Source: Taeniopygia guttata (lineage: Eukaryota; Chordata; Aves; Passeriformes; Estrildidae). Taken from it: a DNA stretch of 64,000 nt. A program made the translations under genes and the position numbers. Positions 1-12,900 of this stretch are shown here, piece after piece. The stretch lies in NCBI RefSeq assembly GCF_048771995.1, contig NC_133026.1, positions 117,385,501 through 117,449,500 on the forward strand, in the 5' to 3' direction. Numbering within the stretch: position 1 is the first letter of the stretch; the number at the start of each line of letters is the position of its first letter. The notes below the pieces were generated by a model. That model was given only the letters and a program-made list of their open reading frames with translations. It made no database searches and was not told where the DNA came from.

Positions 1-3000
1 TGTGAAGTAGCAGAGGAGGTGGAGGCATTGTGCTGGGCTTGAGAAATCACTTTTAAACAATCTGTTCAATGCAGACAACATCCTGGGACTTACTGCTGTG
101 CATGCACACTCAGTCTCCTTCCTTATCCTCTTGTGTCTTTGTCCCTTTGCACCTTCCACTTCCCTCAAACATTCTCCTGCCAGACTTACAAAATGGCCTC
201 ACATAGGGGCCACACAGAGATACCCATTAGCCAGCTGGCAGCACAGTTTCCTCCCTAAACTGGAAAGAAAAGGTTCAGCACTTTTCTGCCCTCCTGCGTG
301 GCTCCTACAGCATTTGGGGTGGAAGGAGGAGTGGGGACAACACCAGGCTTGGGTCAGAGACAACAGGCTCTTTCTTCCTTCCACATGCTGGACATGCTTC
401 CCTAAAAAAGCTGTAAAGTGAGGGAAGGGTTGAACATGAGAACATCTAGATGAAGAAAGATGGAGCTTCATGCCCTCCCCATTGGCTCCTTGAAAGCTCT
501 GTTTTTCGATTTCCATCTCCATGTACCTTGTGAGGTCAGGTATAAAGAACATTTCACATGGGAACATGTTAACAAGTCACCAGAGAAAGTCCTGCCTGAC
601 TGGATGACACCTGGCTTGTTAAAGAGACATACTTCCCTGAAAGGGAACGATGCATGACTTGAGTTCTGGGAATAAGCATCCTGTCTGGACACATTTCAGG
701 AACCCAAGGGACTAGTTATGAGACCTGACATATCAGGAGTACCCCACTGAATGCAACCTGAGACGTTACATGCAGAGAAGATTTCTAAGGAAGCATTGCC
801 CCTTCTCAGGAATATCACCTGAATACCTGATGGTGGGTGAGAGGTCTTGCCAATTAAGATCAGCAAGGATAGAAGCCTGTATAGTTTTTCAAGTATTCCA
901 TAAATATAATCTATTTTGGATGGATATTAATGGATTTGTCATGGATGAATTATTTTATTTCTGTTCTTACTTGATCTCTTCTGGATTAAGTGGGATTTCA
1001 TTGTTACTGATTGCCTGCTGACATAACTAGCTGAAGGGGACAGTGAGCTGTTGCTCTGTGGCCACCTAGCTCATGTCAGGCTCCTTGCCATGTTCTCTGG
1101 AATGCTAAAGGTTAGTTATAGCCATGTCTGCCCCATTTTGGCTGCAATAATGAGGTCCCTGGTGAGTACCTCTGATGAAGGTCAGGGATGGCAGAGGCAT
1201 CCTCTGCTGGCAAAGGCAGCTGTGGACAGTGGCGTGGAATAGGACAAAGCTCTGGTCATGACTCCTAAGATTCCTCAATGTGTCTGTCAGGAGTACAGTA
1301 AGAAGTTTAGTGATTAGTAGAAATCTTCCTCCCCGGCCAAAATCCCCTCTCCTTTGAGCTGTAATTAGAGCCAGTGACTTAAGGATTCCTCTGAAAACAC
1401 TGCAGCCCTCTACCCTGGGAGCTGAGCTATCAAAAGATGAGAGATGCAGTCCTGAGAGAAGCTCCCAGCAGGATCTTGCAGCAGCCCCAGTCCCAGCAGC
1501 ATGATGGCAAGTAGCAAATGCATCACTGTGGGATATGGGGAACTAAGGCCCAAAAGGTGCCTTGAATACAAATTTCTGCACAAAACAATGCTGCTGCAAA
1601 GCTGTCAGCTTGTTGTGAAGTGTTTCATAGCACTGATTAGGGATGGAAATAGCACGAAGGCCATACTACGTGGGTAACTGGAAGAGATGTGATTTGCAGT
1701 CTACTCTTACATAAATCTATTATCACCCATCTCATGTTTCCATTACAGGCTTTGGAAGTATCAGAAGCATCAGAACAAGGCCGTGTACTGCTCCAGCTTG
1801 TCACCTCTTACCTAAGGATTACCTGAAGTAAGATTTTCTGCACATCTACAACAGGATAGAAATGAAGGGAGCTGACCCCACAGCATTATAAAAAGAGCAA
1901 CACAAGAGACATGAGGAAGCAAAACTTGCAATAAGCAGAATCCATCAGAGGCTCTGTCTTTGCACTACCTCTCCTTGTTTGCAGTCTCCATTAGCAGTGC
2001 AGCTCTAAATGCTGTGACAATGGAAATGCACAGCAGCTCTGGCACTGATCCCATGCTCTGCTTTGCCACCAAATCCCAGCCCTCCCTGTGCCCTGCACAT
2101 GCTTGTTCTCTCCCTCACTTGTCTTCTCCTGATCCAAAGGGTGGCAGTGACAGGGGATGTGGGGACAGTGGTGCCCTGTTTTCCCAGCTTCTTGACCACA
2201 GTGGTGGGACAGAGGAGCACGTTCAGCTCACAGCAGCACACCTTCTCTTACATTCAATGCTGGAGCAGTGTCCCTCAGTGCTGATGGCTAGGGTCATGGA
2301 GGGGGGTCACCCTCCAGGCTGATGACAAGCTCCTTTGGCTCATCAGGGGGAGAATTTTGGAAGGAGAGGAAGACAGCCAGCCTCAACTCTTTGTCTTCTA
2401 CCCAGATCATTGTATCAGACTATTATGGTGCTGTCTGTTGCTGTGAGCTATTGGTTCATATTGCCCAATCCTGACTGCAGAGGGTAGAAGTGTGTAGTGG
2501 GAGATGTGCATCCTCAGTCAGCACACACAAATCTTGCTGCAAAGCTCCCCCCGCTGTGGCAAGGTCAAAGCCTTTTAGTGGACACAAAATCTGAGTTATT
2601 TTATGGTGAAAGAACTTGCTATGCACCCTTTCTTTCCTTGTATTCCCTAAACTCTGCCAGAATCAGAAGGGCTGACTAGGGACCAGCCTGGTGTGGGGAG
2701 AGGGTGATGCAACACCACGTGTGTGGACATGGGCCGACGTGCTTGAGATGCTTCCTGAAGTGATAATTCAAAAGGACGTTAATGCAATAAACTGCAGCTT
2801 GTTACAATGAACACAATGTCACAGTGGACGACATTCCTCATCATAGCTAAAAGTGCCTGGCTTGAAGGCTTTTCCTGTTGTTTTCCTTTCCTTGCAAATG
2901 CCTGCATCTCATTTTCCAGTGCTCTGTTCCCCTATGCTCACAAAAGTCTCTTGTGAAGGAGCGGGTGAAAGAACTTGCCTGGAAAATGGCCAGGAATGGA

Positions 3001-6000
3001 AAGGAAAACTTTCTCTTCTTGTCTGACTTTCAAGAGGGAAAAAAAGGTATTGGTACTCAGGAATGAAGAGTCATGCTGGTTTTGTTATATGCCTTGAAAG
3101 CATGGGCATATAGCAAAAGGAAATAAAAGGAAAACAGAAGAATTTTTAATAACCCTAAGAACATTTCTTGCCTCTGACACTCACCACTTGATAACCCACA
3201 CACTTTCCTGGTTCTGGTAGCAAATTACTGTGTGAAAACTTTTCTTCCCCCACACAGTATTTTTGTTTAGCTGTAATATGGAACTATTTGACTCTTTATC
3301 TTCAAGCACTGAATCTCTATTCTGTCCTGAAAGAATGACCCTCAAGATGGGGGTGGATGAGAACATAACCTAGACCATCCTGGGGAGCTAGGATGGAGTC
3401 TCAGCAGGTCTCTGATGTGGTATAAATTTTGTGCTGAGTGCAAACTTAAAATCAGTCTCTCCTTTGAACTATGGACCTGAGCATTGTCCTGGAAAAAAAA
3501 TATCTGCAGTCCTCTGCTCTGCCAGCTGAGCAATGGAGAGTGTACTGAAATAGCATCAAGAGTGGCTTATGTCAAGCAGACCAAGGCTAGGGAGAAACCT
3601 GACACTGGGACAGGGCTGTATCCCTGTGAAGTGATGAGCTGATGCCAGCTGGGAAGCCTAAGCTGGATCTGTGCTGTGAAACACAAGTCCCTCTCTACAG
3701 AACATCACTCTTCTTTCCTACTGACAGACCTGGGGCTGCAGCAGTGGGGTTTGGAGTGCTATGGCCTGTTAAGTCCAGAGAAGAACACAAATCTTTCACC
3801 CAGTCAAAATTCCTGTTGTTAAAACTATGCAGTACCCTTTTCCTTAAATTCTGGTTTGCTTAGGATGTCCCCCCTAGCACTGCCCCTGCTGTGCCACCTC
3901 TGTTCCTCCCCACTGCCACAGCACCAACTCCTGCACTCCAGCATCAAACATCCCAGTTATTCCACAAAATGCAGGTACCTGGGGAGGTTTCACCATTCCT
4001 ACCTTTCTGCTAGTAGAGAAGACTGAGCCATGATTTACAAACAGGCTTTCGTGGGATGCTGTGATAGGAAAGTAGGAGGGAAAGGGTCAGGGGTGCATTT
4101 GAAAAGCAGAGGATTGTGCTAAAATAGAAAAGTACTTGCTTGCTTACTCTTCAGAAGGAAGTGGGATTTTCCCACTTTTCTAACTGGTGTGCTCTTCCCT
4201 TTTTCTAACTGCTTTTGTTTTACTTATATCCTTTCTTCCTTCATGTCTCATTTTCACTGCCGGGTATGTTTGGGGGTTAGCAAGCCTGTTCTTGTTATCT
4301 GTGAAATTTGTCCCTAGTCCTGGAAAGGACCTATTTTTAGGTAGACAGTAGTGCAGTGCTAGTATTTCCCACATGCAATACTTCCTCCAGTCCTTTGGAT
4401 ATACTTTTAAGCCTTGGCTGTGAAATATGGATCTTTTTCTAGTAATGTGTGGAGGGGATGAGGGTTTGGGAATCTCTTTGTAAAGTTGCATGTGGTTTGG
4501 GGAGACGCTGAACTGTTCATCTCATGTTTGTTTTCCTACATCTGGTCTTTTTAGGCTCACTGATTTTGAGACTTTAGACAATACTAATAACTGCAAGGAA
4601 CATGATAAATGCCTCATGTTAATCACCTTGCAGGGTCACCTTGCCTGCCTGAAGGGTATGGCCTGAGCACCATTTCTTATCCTGATCTTGAGGACTCTGA
4701 GGAAACCAGGACATTCTTTTGGGTGGGCTTTGTTTCCCTGTGTCCCCAAAAGCTGGATGACAGGTTCATGCGGGCTTGCTGGCACTGCTGGGGGGCAGAA
4801 GGAAGCCAAAGGATCTCCCTTCTCCCAGGCAGACAGGTGGGGCAGTGACCTCATATCTTGGTGTCACAACGATGGCAGAACCACAGCATGCAGGAATTAG
4901 TCCTTCATGCAGTTTGTCCGCAGACTCTCACTGTTTCAGGGTCTTTTAATCCAGATCTCTGAGGTTTGTCTGCTATAATTTATGTTGGTACCACTGATTA
5001 ATTTGGAACAGAAGTTATTATCTAATTCATATGCCTTTTTATCCCATGTTTCTCCTGGTTTGCTACAAACTGTGGAAAGTCCTTGAGCGTGGATAAACCC
5101 AGAGAAGGCTGCTTTTGAGCACAGTCAGCTCAGGGCAGTGTCCATTCTCTATTAAAAAGAAAAGGGCAGACATCCTCCCTCTGTCAGGTCTTTGTAGCTG
5201 GTTCCTGAAATCTCATGTCCCATACATCTGACGTGCTCCCAGTGACTCACCCTTGGAAATGCTTTTAGTTTTCCTCTTCTGCTGTGATTTCATATGTGCA
5301 AAAGAAACTTTCTAAAGATGTCATTATCTCCTGTGCTGGTCTTTGTTTTCCCGGAGATCCGAAGCCAATCCTCAGACTGTTTTTAGAAGGTCTCTAAATA
5401 CTGACCGCATATGGCCTGTCATCACATATGAGGTACACAAAGACAAAGATATATATATATGTGTGTGTGTGTTGAGTGGAAAAAATGTCAGTCTCAAAAG
5501 CCTAATGTTTTTGAAAGCACTTGTCTCTGTTGCAAAGGCTCTCTTAGGCTGCATAAATTGAGTCACACACAAGGGTAGTCTCAGTATTTATCATGGAGTG
5601 TTATCAATCACAATAAAATCATGAAATGCAAAATATAATTTTCAGTTTGCACTTTTATAGGTAGGAGGGCTTCATCTTATCGCTGGCTTGTCGGCTCATT
5701 AAGTTGCTGCCAATGTAAGTGAAATCTGAGTCTCTGCAGCATGCTGGCCTGTACATGGGAATGCCGGTGCTTGCCACCTGCTCCCGAGGGACTGTTCAGG
5801 CAGGGTAAATGGGCACTGACAAAAGGTGAGATTGATGGAGAACCTCCCCCAGCCTCCCCGAAGCATGCTTTGCTAAAAATGCCAATCTTTTCAGCCAGAA
5901 CAACAAGCAGGGGTAGCAGTTTGGGAAGAGGGGAAGGATGCATAATTTTGCCCTAAGTCTCACATTAGGGTGGGAAGAATTGGAGATGGCAACCTCATTT

Positions 6001-9000
6001 TTGTTAGGATGTTGTATTGCTCAGGCACCCACTAGCTCTGTCCTCTTCCAGCAGCTGGGCTGCTGTGGGAAGCCTGCAGGTGAGTCCCACCAGCCTCAGG
6101 AGTGGGGAGCTGCTGGAGGCAGTGGGGTGGGGGTGGATGTTGATCCCTGCCCAGAGAATGATGGGCAGCTCCAAACTGCTTCAGGCAGCTGCCAGTAGAG
6201 AGGTCTGCCCACTCCTGGGTGGGGTGGTGAGGTACTTGCTCACCCCCCAGGACAGGCAGAAGGTGGAGTGGCAGCAGGCCAAGGCACTGTCACCTCATGG
6301 ACCAGGATGCTTCTCACCACCTACCATGTCCAGGACAGGATGCCTGGACAAGGAGTTTGCTCGTTGCAGAGTTCACTTGGTCTCTGCAGGCTCATTGGAG
6401 AAACAACTCATGTGGGAGCATGTTTTTGACAGCATCCTCTGGCCAAAATATTTTTCTCTTTGTTTTCCAGTCATGTGAGAGAGCCACAGGCCTGATTTTC
6501 TGAGTGACACACAAGAGCTTCACAACTCTAGTACAAGATAAGAGGTTGCAGAGGGGAATTCTGTGAATGCAAAACCCAGAGATGTCATTATGGCTTTGAA
6601 ACCTGAACCTGGACATCACTCAACCTCTCCTTCCTCCTCCAAATCCCTCTCCTAAGCCCACTGCTTTGCAGCCAGCTTTCCAGGTTCCAGGCCATCAGTC
6701 TACAGGCCACAAGCTGTTATTCAGCTGCAAAATAGTGGAGTTAGAAGTAATGTCTCTAAAAGCAAGACTATATTTAGGAATTAGTATTCTGGTTATATAA
6801 ACAAAGCCAGGTAACACTCCCAGACAAGCAATAGTGAAAAAAAAAAGATTTCTTCTTGGTGATGGCTGGAAGACATCCAGATTTTCTGTCCAGGAGGAGT
6901 TTTAAAGCAAGACCTCTTGCCCATTTTTTGTCCCGTGAGAGATGGCTTGACTTGGTGACTCTTCAGAGGTGGACAGCTATGTGTGTCTTCCCATGGAGGA
7001 GTGGAAGGGGAGGAAGAGGAGGGGGACAGGGCTGCCAGGGAGAGACAGGAGGGTGCCAGGCACTTTCTCAGTGTGAGTTCTTTGAAGCTTATTCTAAGTA
7101 GTCCCTCCTGAAGACCAGCTGCAGGATCTTCCTATTTCTCCTCAGTGTCTTGGACTTGGCTCTTCTCTTCCTTCTTTTTGCAGAGTGGTCATACAATGTG
7201 TGGCATTCCTGGCACTTCTCATCCTGCCTTTGCAAGTGTGGTCAAGCCTCTGCATTTCTTTACTTAAAATTTATTGCTGTAGTTCACAATACCTTCTCAG
7301 AAAAGCCTGTACTAATTTTTCACATGTCTAGACTACATGTTCCTGCCAGAAGAAATATTTCAGCTCAGGTTGCAAAAGATGGATTTATCTTTGTTTTGTT
7401 GTCTCCTCCTTTTGCTTGCATTGTTTGTTACCTGTTCCATGTCAGCATGCTTCAGCACACAGAAAGGGGAAAACCAGCAGCACACTGTCCCTCCTTGTTG
7501 CCACCAGATGTCCTCTGCAGATGGATCAGATGTCCTGCTCAGCCACTTAACAGAAGGCTTCTAGGGGTTACCATGGGTATGTATAAAATCACCAGAATCA
7601 CATCCCAGAAACAAGTTACACCCTGAGAGGTGCCTCAGTTCATTCTCCAGAGGGCTAGCATGGCTTTTTCTGCATGCCAGGAACACCCCCTTCCCTACAT
7701 CAGCATATGCAGGTGTTTTTGTGTGCTGACATTTCTAGCCTTCAGCTTTTCCCTCCAGAATTTCTCTGTTTCTGCCTGTGCTGTAAGGTGGAAGTTCCTG
7801 CCCTGCCAGATGAGGATGGCTTTCCTCATCTAGTTCAGAACCCCTTATTGAAGCAGGTTTTGCTGTGCAAGGGGCAGCTGACTCCAAGTTAGGAGGGAAA
7901 GAATGAGGCGTTCAGATTCCTCCAGATGCAAAAGTCACCTCTGACCCAGCTATGAGGGGAGGGAAAGAAGAGAAATATCTTCTTACAGGGAAGGCTCCCT
8001 GCCAGCCCTTCCAAAAGCCCCAGCTGTCCTCAGCTCAGCTGCTGGAGCAGCTTCTACCACAGGACTTCAGGCTCTTGTCCACACCAGGCAGTAGAAGAAA
8101 AGGTGTGATTTCAAGTGAGTTTAGCTAAGCTATGACTAATTTCCCATGAATGCAAGATTTAGAAAAATCGATTTGTTTCAATGGGACTGCTGACAAATGT
8201 GTGTAACTTTACACAGGGGAATTTCCCTTGGTGGGCTGCAAATGAGTACAGTTCACTCAAACACTTAAGAAGAATGTGAGGCACTGAAAATAAAATAGCC
8301 AATAATGCATTTAATTTAATATGATTTATTACAATTGCATGCAGAAGATAGTATTCCTTTTCATGCAGAAATCCATTAAAACCTTCACTTTTATATTTTC
8401 CTGAAGTGCACAGTTTCCAGACTGGTGTTGCATGCAGACTGACAGCCTTGCTTTAAAATTGGGGGTCTGTCCCTGGATGCATGGGGCACTCACTCAGTTG
8501 CTCTAATGCATTTTTCAGATGCAAGCCCTATACAGTCATAAGGCAGAATAAACATTAACAGTTTCTACAATACACTGAACTGAGAAAGTATTCTAGTTAT
8601 TGACTGAAAGAGAAGAAAATATTCTGATTACATGCACAGTATGGTGGCAAAGTGATTTTATACAGTAATGCAAGGACTTTGGCTTAAATTTGAAGATGAG
8701 ATATTTATTGCTTGTACAGTTGTGTGATGAATTATTGGCAAGTAAAAGCACAGATGGCTTTCCCTTAAGATCAGGCATCACATGTCACAAATTATCTGGG
8801 AAATTGTCATTTTAAAAATAACTCTGGAACAAGTGCCAAGCTGAAAGGGATATCAGGGTCTAATAAACAGATATAAACACAGCAGTGTCCAAAACGAAAA
8901 TATATTTGAATTAAATACTGGAGAGAGGACATACACAATTAGTACCTATTCTCTAGCAGCACAAATTAAAGCCTTTCACACTGTATTTCTTCTGGTGTTT

Positions 9001-9470
9001 TTCATGCATATTTAACCTGCCCATGGAGTTAATGTGCACAAATGGCTCAAAGTCACATTGGATTTTTATGTTATAGCTCCTTAGACCAAAATCTTACCAG
9101 AACAAACTTAAGCACAGTTGTAGACAGGCAATTTTGTTTGGTTGGTTTTCAGGGTGGTGAGATGTTTACACCCTGAAGTGTTCAAGCTCCCAGAGCAGCC
9201 ATTGCTCCTATTGTCTTCTCCAGTAACCAGATGTACTTCACACCTTGGAAAGGTAGGATCCTGGTGCCTCCCAAAACACATGGGCAAAATGACATCCTGC
9301 CTCTCATGGCCACGGCTGCTCGCTGACAACAGAATGTCTATTAGGCTGCAGGATGTGGCTGCACAGGCTGGGGCAAGCCCTTTGGTCTCCATTGACCTGC
9401 AAAGATAAGGAAAGGGAGCGGATGGCCTTTGCTTATCACTCCCAGCTCCTCAAGAGGTGAAGGCTGCCAT
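1..9470. other. Intergenic DNA upstream of TRIM55
   Basis: No gene is recognised here. Open frames of 60 to 158 codons occur on both strands, but none shows a known domain, a run of consensus splice sites or resemblance to a family I know. In mammals DNAJC5B lies upstream of TRIM55, so part of its 3' flank could be here, but its J domain and cysteine-string motif are absent. Visible structure is limited to an AT/GT dinucleotide repeat near 5450 and ordinary AT-rich, CpG-poor sequence. Confidence 0.6.
5449..5472. repeat. (AT)6(GT)6 compound microsatellite
   Basis: Six AT units pass directly into six GT units. This is an ordinary dinucleotide repeat, likely length-variable, with no gene nearby. 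Confidence 0.85.
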
Positions 9471-9519
9471 GTGTGAGTGAGGAGAGCCAGGGCCTCTCCG
9501 GCCTCCCCCTCCCCCGGCA

Positions 9520-9770
9520 GCCGTCACCTGTCCCAGCGTGTCCTGCTCTCACGCGCATATATGGGCACGGCAGGACGGCAGCTCTGACGCAGCGCTGCTA
9601 AAAACAGCCCCAGCTCTGCTCGGCCCCTCGCTCAAACAATGTCCTCCGGCCCGAGCAACACAGAGAGCCCCTGATTGCAGCACAGCCTCGGACTTATTTC
9701 ACGGGAAATTAAGCTCAAAATCTCTCCACAAGGCCGTGGCCCTGAGCGTAAGCCCCAGGAAAAGCTAGGG
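9520..9770 (+). promoter_or_regulatory. TRIM55: Probable TRIM55 promoter and 5'UTR
   Basis: The 250 bases before the TRIM55 start are more GC-rich than the flank and hold three muscle-type motifs. There is an E-box CACCTG at 9525-9530. A CArG-like GCATATATGG at 9555-9564 is one base off CC(A/T)6GG and could also act as a TATA-like element. A MEF2-like CTAAAAACAG lies at 9598-9607. Myogenic bHLH factors, SRF and MEF2 are the usual regulators of striated-muscle genes, which fits TRIM55. The transcription start is not determined. The motifs are seen; their function is inferred. Confidence 0.5.
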
Positions 9771-9938
9771 ATGAGCACCTCCCTGAGCTACAAGTCTTTC
9801 TCCAAAGAGCAGCAAACTATGGATAACCTGGAGAAACAGCTGATCTGCCCCATCTGTTTGGAGATGTTCACCAAGCCTGTGGTCATCCTGCCCTGCCAGC
9901 ACAACCTCTGTCGGAAGTGCGCCAGTGACATCTTCCAG
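9771..9938 (+). CDS. TRIM55: TRIM55 coding exon 1 (RING, first half)
   Basis: It codes for residues 1-56, starting [15 protein letters not shown] and ending ASDIFQ, in phase 0. It carries the first six RING zinc ligands: CPIC, then C-x-H, then C-x2-C. The donor GTAGGT follows at 9939. The start matches the known TRIM55 N-terminus, so the frame opening further upstream is not used. Confidence 0.95.
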
Positions 9939-12900
9939 GTAGGTTTCTTCCCACAGAGACCTCTGTTTCCCAAGCACAACTGGCTGGAATGAATGGGAAA
10001 GGAGATTTTTTTACATGTTTTGGTAGATCAATTTTAACAGTTGGTGAGACAGGGCTGGGGGGAGTGATTTAAGGCCAAAGTTGATGTATCCGGGCGCCAG
10101 GGCTGAGCTCACAGCAGGTGAAAGTGCCACCTGTTGGCTGTGGTGACATGGCCGAGCGTGAGCTGAGGGACTGGCCTCTCGCCCAGCAGTCACCAGGTGC
10201 TTTCCCAGGGGTGACATGTCGGAATTACCCTCTCATTTGGCATAGTGACAAATGGTTTCCTACCATTTGGTGCTTTTGTAAGAGGCTTTCATGGTTTTTC
10301 ATGACCGTACCTCCCTCTCCTTGTGCTGCTTGGCAAGAACAGGCCTCCAACCCCTACCTGCCGACCAGGGGAGGTACAACTGTGGCATCGGGAGGCCGCT
10401 TCCGCTGTCCCTCCTGCAGGCACGAGGTGGTCCTGGACCGACACGGTGTCTACGGGCTGCAGAGGAACCTGCTGGTGGAGAACATCATTGACATCTACAA
10501 GCAGGAGTCCACAAGGTAACAAGGGAATGAGTGTCCTTCCGAGGACACACATGAGGTTGATTTAGTAGTTTTGTCTCTTGGAAAAGCAGAAAGGGATTGT
10601 GCTGCCATGCCTGACTGTCTGCTGCACCATGAAGTCAGCTCTCACTGAGGGCAGAAAACTGTATCCAAACAGATGCTGAGCTTCCCTGCTTCCACTTGCA
10701 GCAGAGGATTGGGTCATGTTTATTCACATGAGCAACACTTACCTGTGCAAGCAAGGCCCTTGAGATCAGCACAGCTACTAACATGATTAAGGGAAAAGTA
10801 TCTTGGTTAACATCATTTATTGCAAAAACAGTTCAGACAATTATTTGTTCATTCTCATGCCAAAGAAGGGAAATTATTTCAAATCCTGAGGTACAGACAG
10901 TGCAAACAGAAAGAATACTGAATTTCACAGAGAAGGTACCATGCATCCTAAGGCTAAATTAAAATTCTGTTAAAAATATCTCCAATCCTGTCAGTTTGGG
11001 ATGTGAACTTATAAAATAAACTCTTATTTATGATTCCATAAAAGAGAAGGAAGAGTGGTAAACAATACATTTCAGAGCTGTGTGGCTGTGCACAAGAATC
11101 AAGACCTCGGGGCAGAGGAATAGGTCAATTCTTTAAAGTAAGATTACTCCTGAATGGAAATTTCTTGCATTTGATGTGTAATGGATCAAGAAACAGAAAA
11201 ATGTGTTCTCATCTTTATTTCCTTGGGATGGGTAGATTCATGGTACCACTGTGGAGAACTTAGTAGGGGGGAAGGTGAAGAAGATAATCCTCTCCATCTA
11301 CTTTGCTGTTATGAGATCCCACTTGGGATACTGCATCTAGCTCTGGAGGTCTTAGCAGAAGAAAGACAAGGACCTGCTGGAGTGAGTCCAGAGGTGGGGT
11401 ACAAAGGTGCTCAGAGAGCTGGAACATTTCTCCTCTGAAGGAGTTGGAGTTGTTCAACCTAGAGAAAAGAAGGCTCTGGGGAGGCCTTAGAGCACCTTCC
11501 AGTACCTAAAGGGGGCCTACAAGAGAGCTAGGGAGGGACTTTTGACAAGGACATGAAGTGATAGGACAAGGCTTTGAACTGAAAGACAGTAAGTTTAGAT
11601 TAGATATAGAAAGAAATTCTTCACTGTGGGGGTGGTGAGGTACTGGCACAGATTCCCCAGAGAGGTTGTGGATGCTCCATCCCTGGCAGCATTCAAGGCC
11701 AGGAGGGATGGGGCTTCACGCAGCCTGGGCTAGTGAAAGATGTCCCTGCCCAAGGTAGAGGTGTTGGAACTACATGATCTCTCAGGTCATTTCCGACCGC
11801 AACCATTCTATGATTCTGTGATTCTGTGATGGAGTTAACCTGGTCCCACGTCACCCAGCAAGGAGCTCTCACCCAGGGAAGCTGGTTTTTGTCACCAGCA
11901 TGGATCTTTAGAGTTGGTTCTGTATGGCAAGGTGTTTTGTTCACCTGGAAGGTGGGAAGGTGTAATCCTGGCCACAGTCCCTAACAGTCTTCTGATCCCA
12001 CCGCAACAAGGAGCAGGACTTCCCAGGGACAGAGAGATGGCATCACTGGAGCAGGTGGACACAACCAATATAACCCAGTCCCTGGGATGGCTGAGGACAC
12101 TTCCTCCAGCAGAGAAGGACAGTCACCAGCAGAGAGAATGCTTTAGAGCCTGACAGTGGCTTTAGCTATTCTCAGCTTGAATCTCTCTGAGGACTGTGGC
12201 AGCTGGGCATAGGTTGGAGCTCCAAAGCACTGGAGGGCACGAAGTTGGCTTAAAATTGTCCTTTCTGCTGCCCTTTGCGCTCCATGCCAAGTAAAGGTCA
12301 GCTACCCCCGTGTGTGTCATTGATACTCAAATATTATTTTAGTCAGGAAAATCTCGGAGGAAATGAATCAACAAAGCTGCAAGGGTGGACTTTGCTTTTG
12401 GCCAAATAAGCTGGACATGTGTGGCCTCGTGTCTTCCTTGGTTTTGCTTTTTTTTCAGCTCACAGCAGTATTTAATGAAAAAAAAAAAAAAAAAAAAAAG
12501 GTCCTCTTTTCCTCTTTCCCCTATAATTTATGGGGAATTGGAACAAAATGCAGTTAAGTAGAAATGTAAGAGTAGATTTAGTAGATTCTTTTAAAATTCC
12601 ATGAAAGTTAAACACGTGATGAATAAAACGGGGGGGGGGGGGGGGGGGGTAGAAGAACATAGATTTGCTTATATATTTGTCCAAGAGATTTTTTTATTTA
12701 ATCTGTTAAGGTGCTTATTTAACCTTCATGTATTTCCATAGAATGGAAGTCATTGTCAGGGTTACATAGTAGCAGCGATGCATAGCAGCATTATCTAAAC
12801 TATTCGGCCCCTTGTAGGCCTCAGCTGCCTATCTCCCTCTGCCTAACATTCCTTGGGCTCCCCTGAGAGTGTGAGCAGATCTTTCATGGCTTTCCCAGTG

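Noticed and set aside
6017-6478. 153-codon plus-strand frame
   Set aside because: Overlaps other frames in slightly GC-richer sequence, with no recognisable protein content.
7150-7626. 158-codon plus-strand frame
   Set aside because: No domain, no consistent signal and no neighbouring exon. Length alone is not convincing.
1-9470. DNAJC5B, the expected upstream neighbour
   Set aside because: Its J domain and cysteine-string region were looked for and not found. Only its flank could be in the window.
9675-9770. Upstream in-frame extension of TRIM55 exon 1
   Set aside because: The extension begins at a non-ATG codon and its residues do not match TRIM55. The ATG at 9771 gives the known N-terminus.
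10118-10342. Longer exon 2 reading into intron 1
   Set aside because: A good acceptor and exact family homology begin at 10343. The upstream residues are intron read-through.
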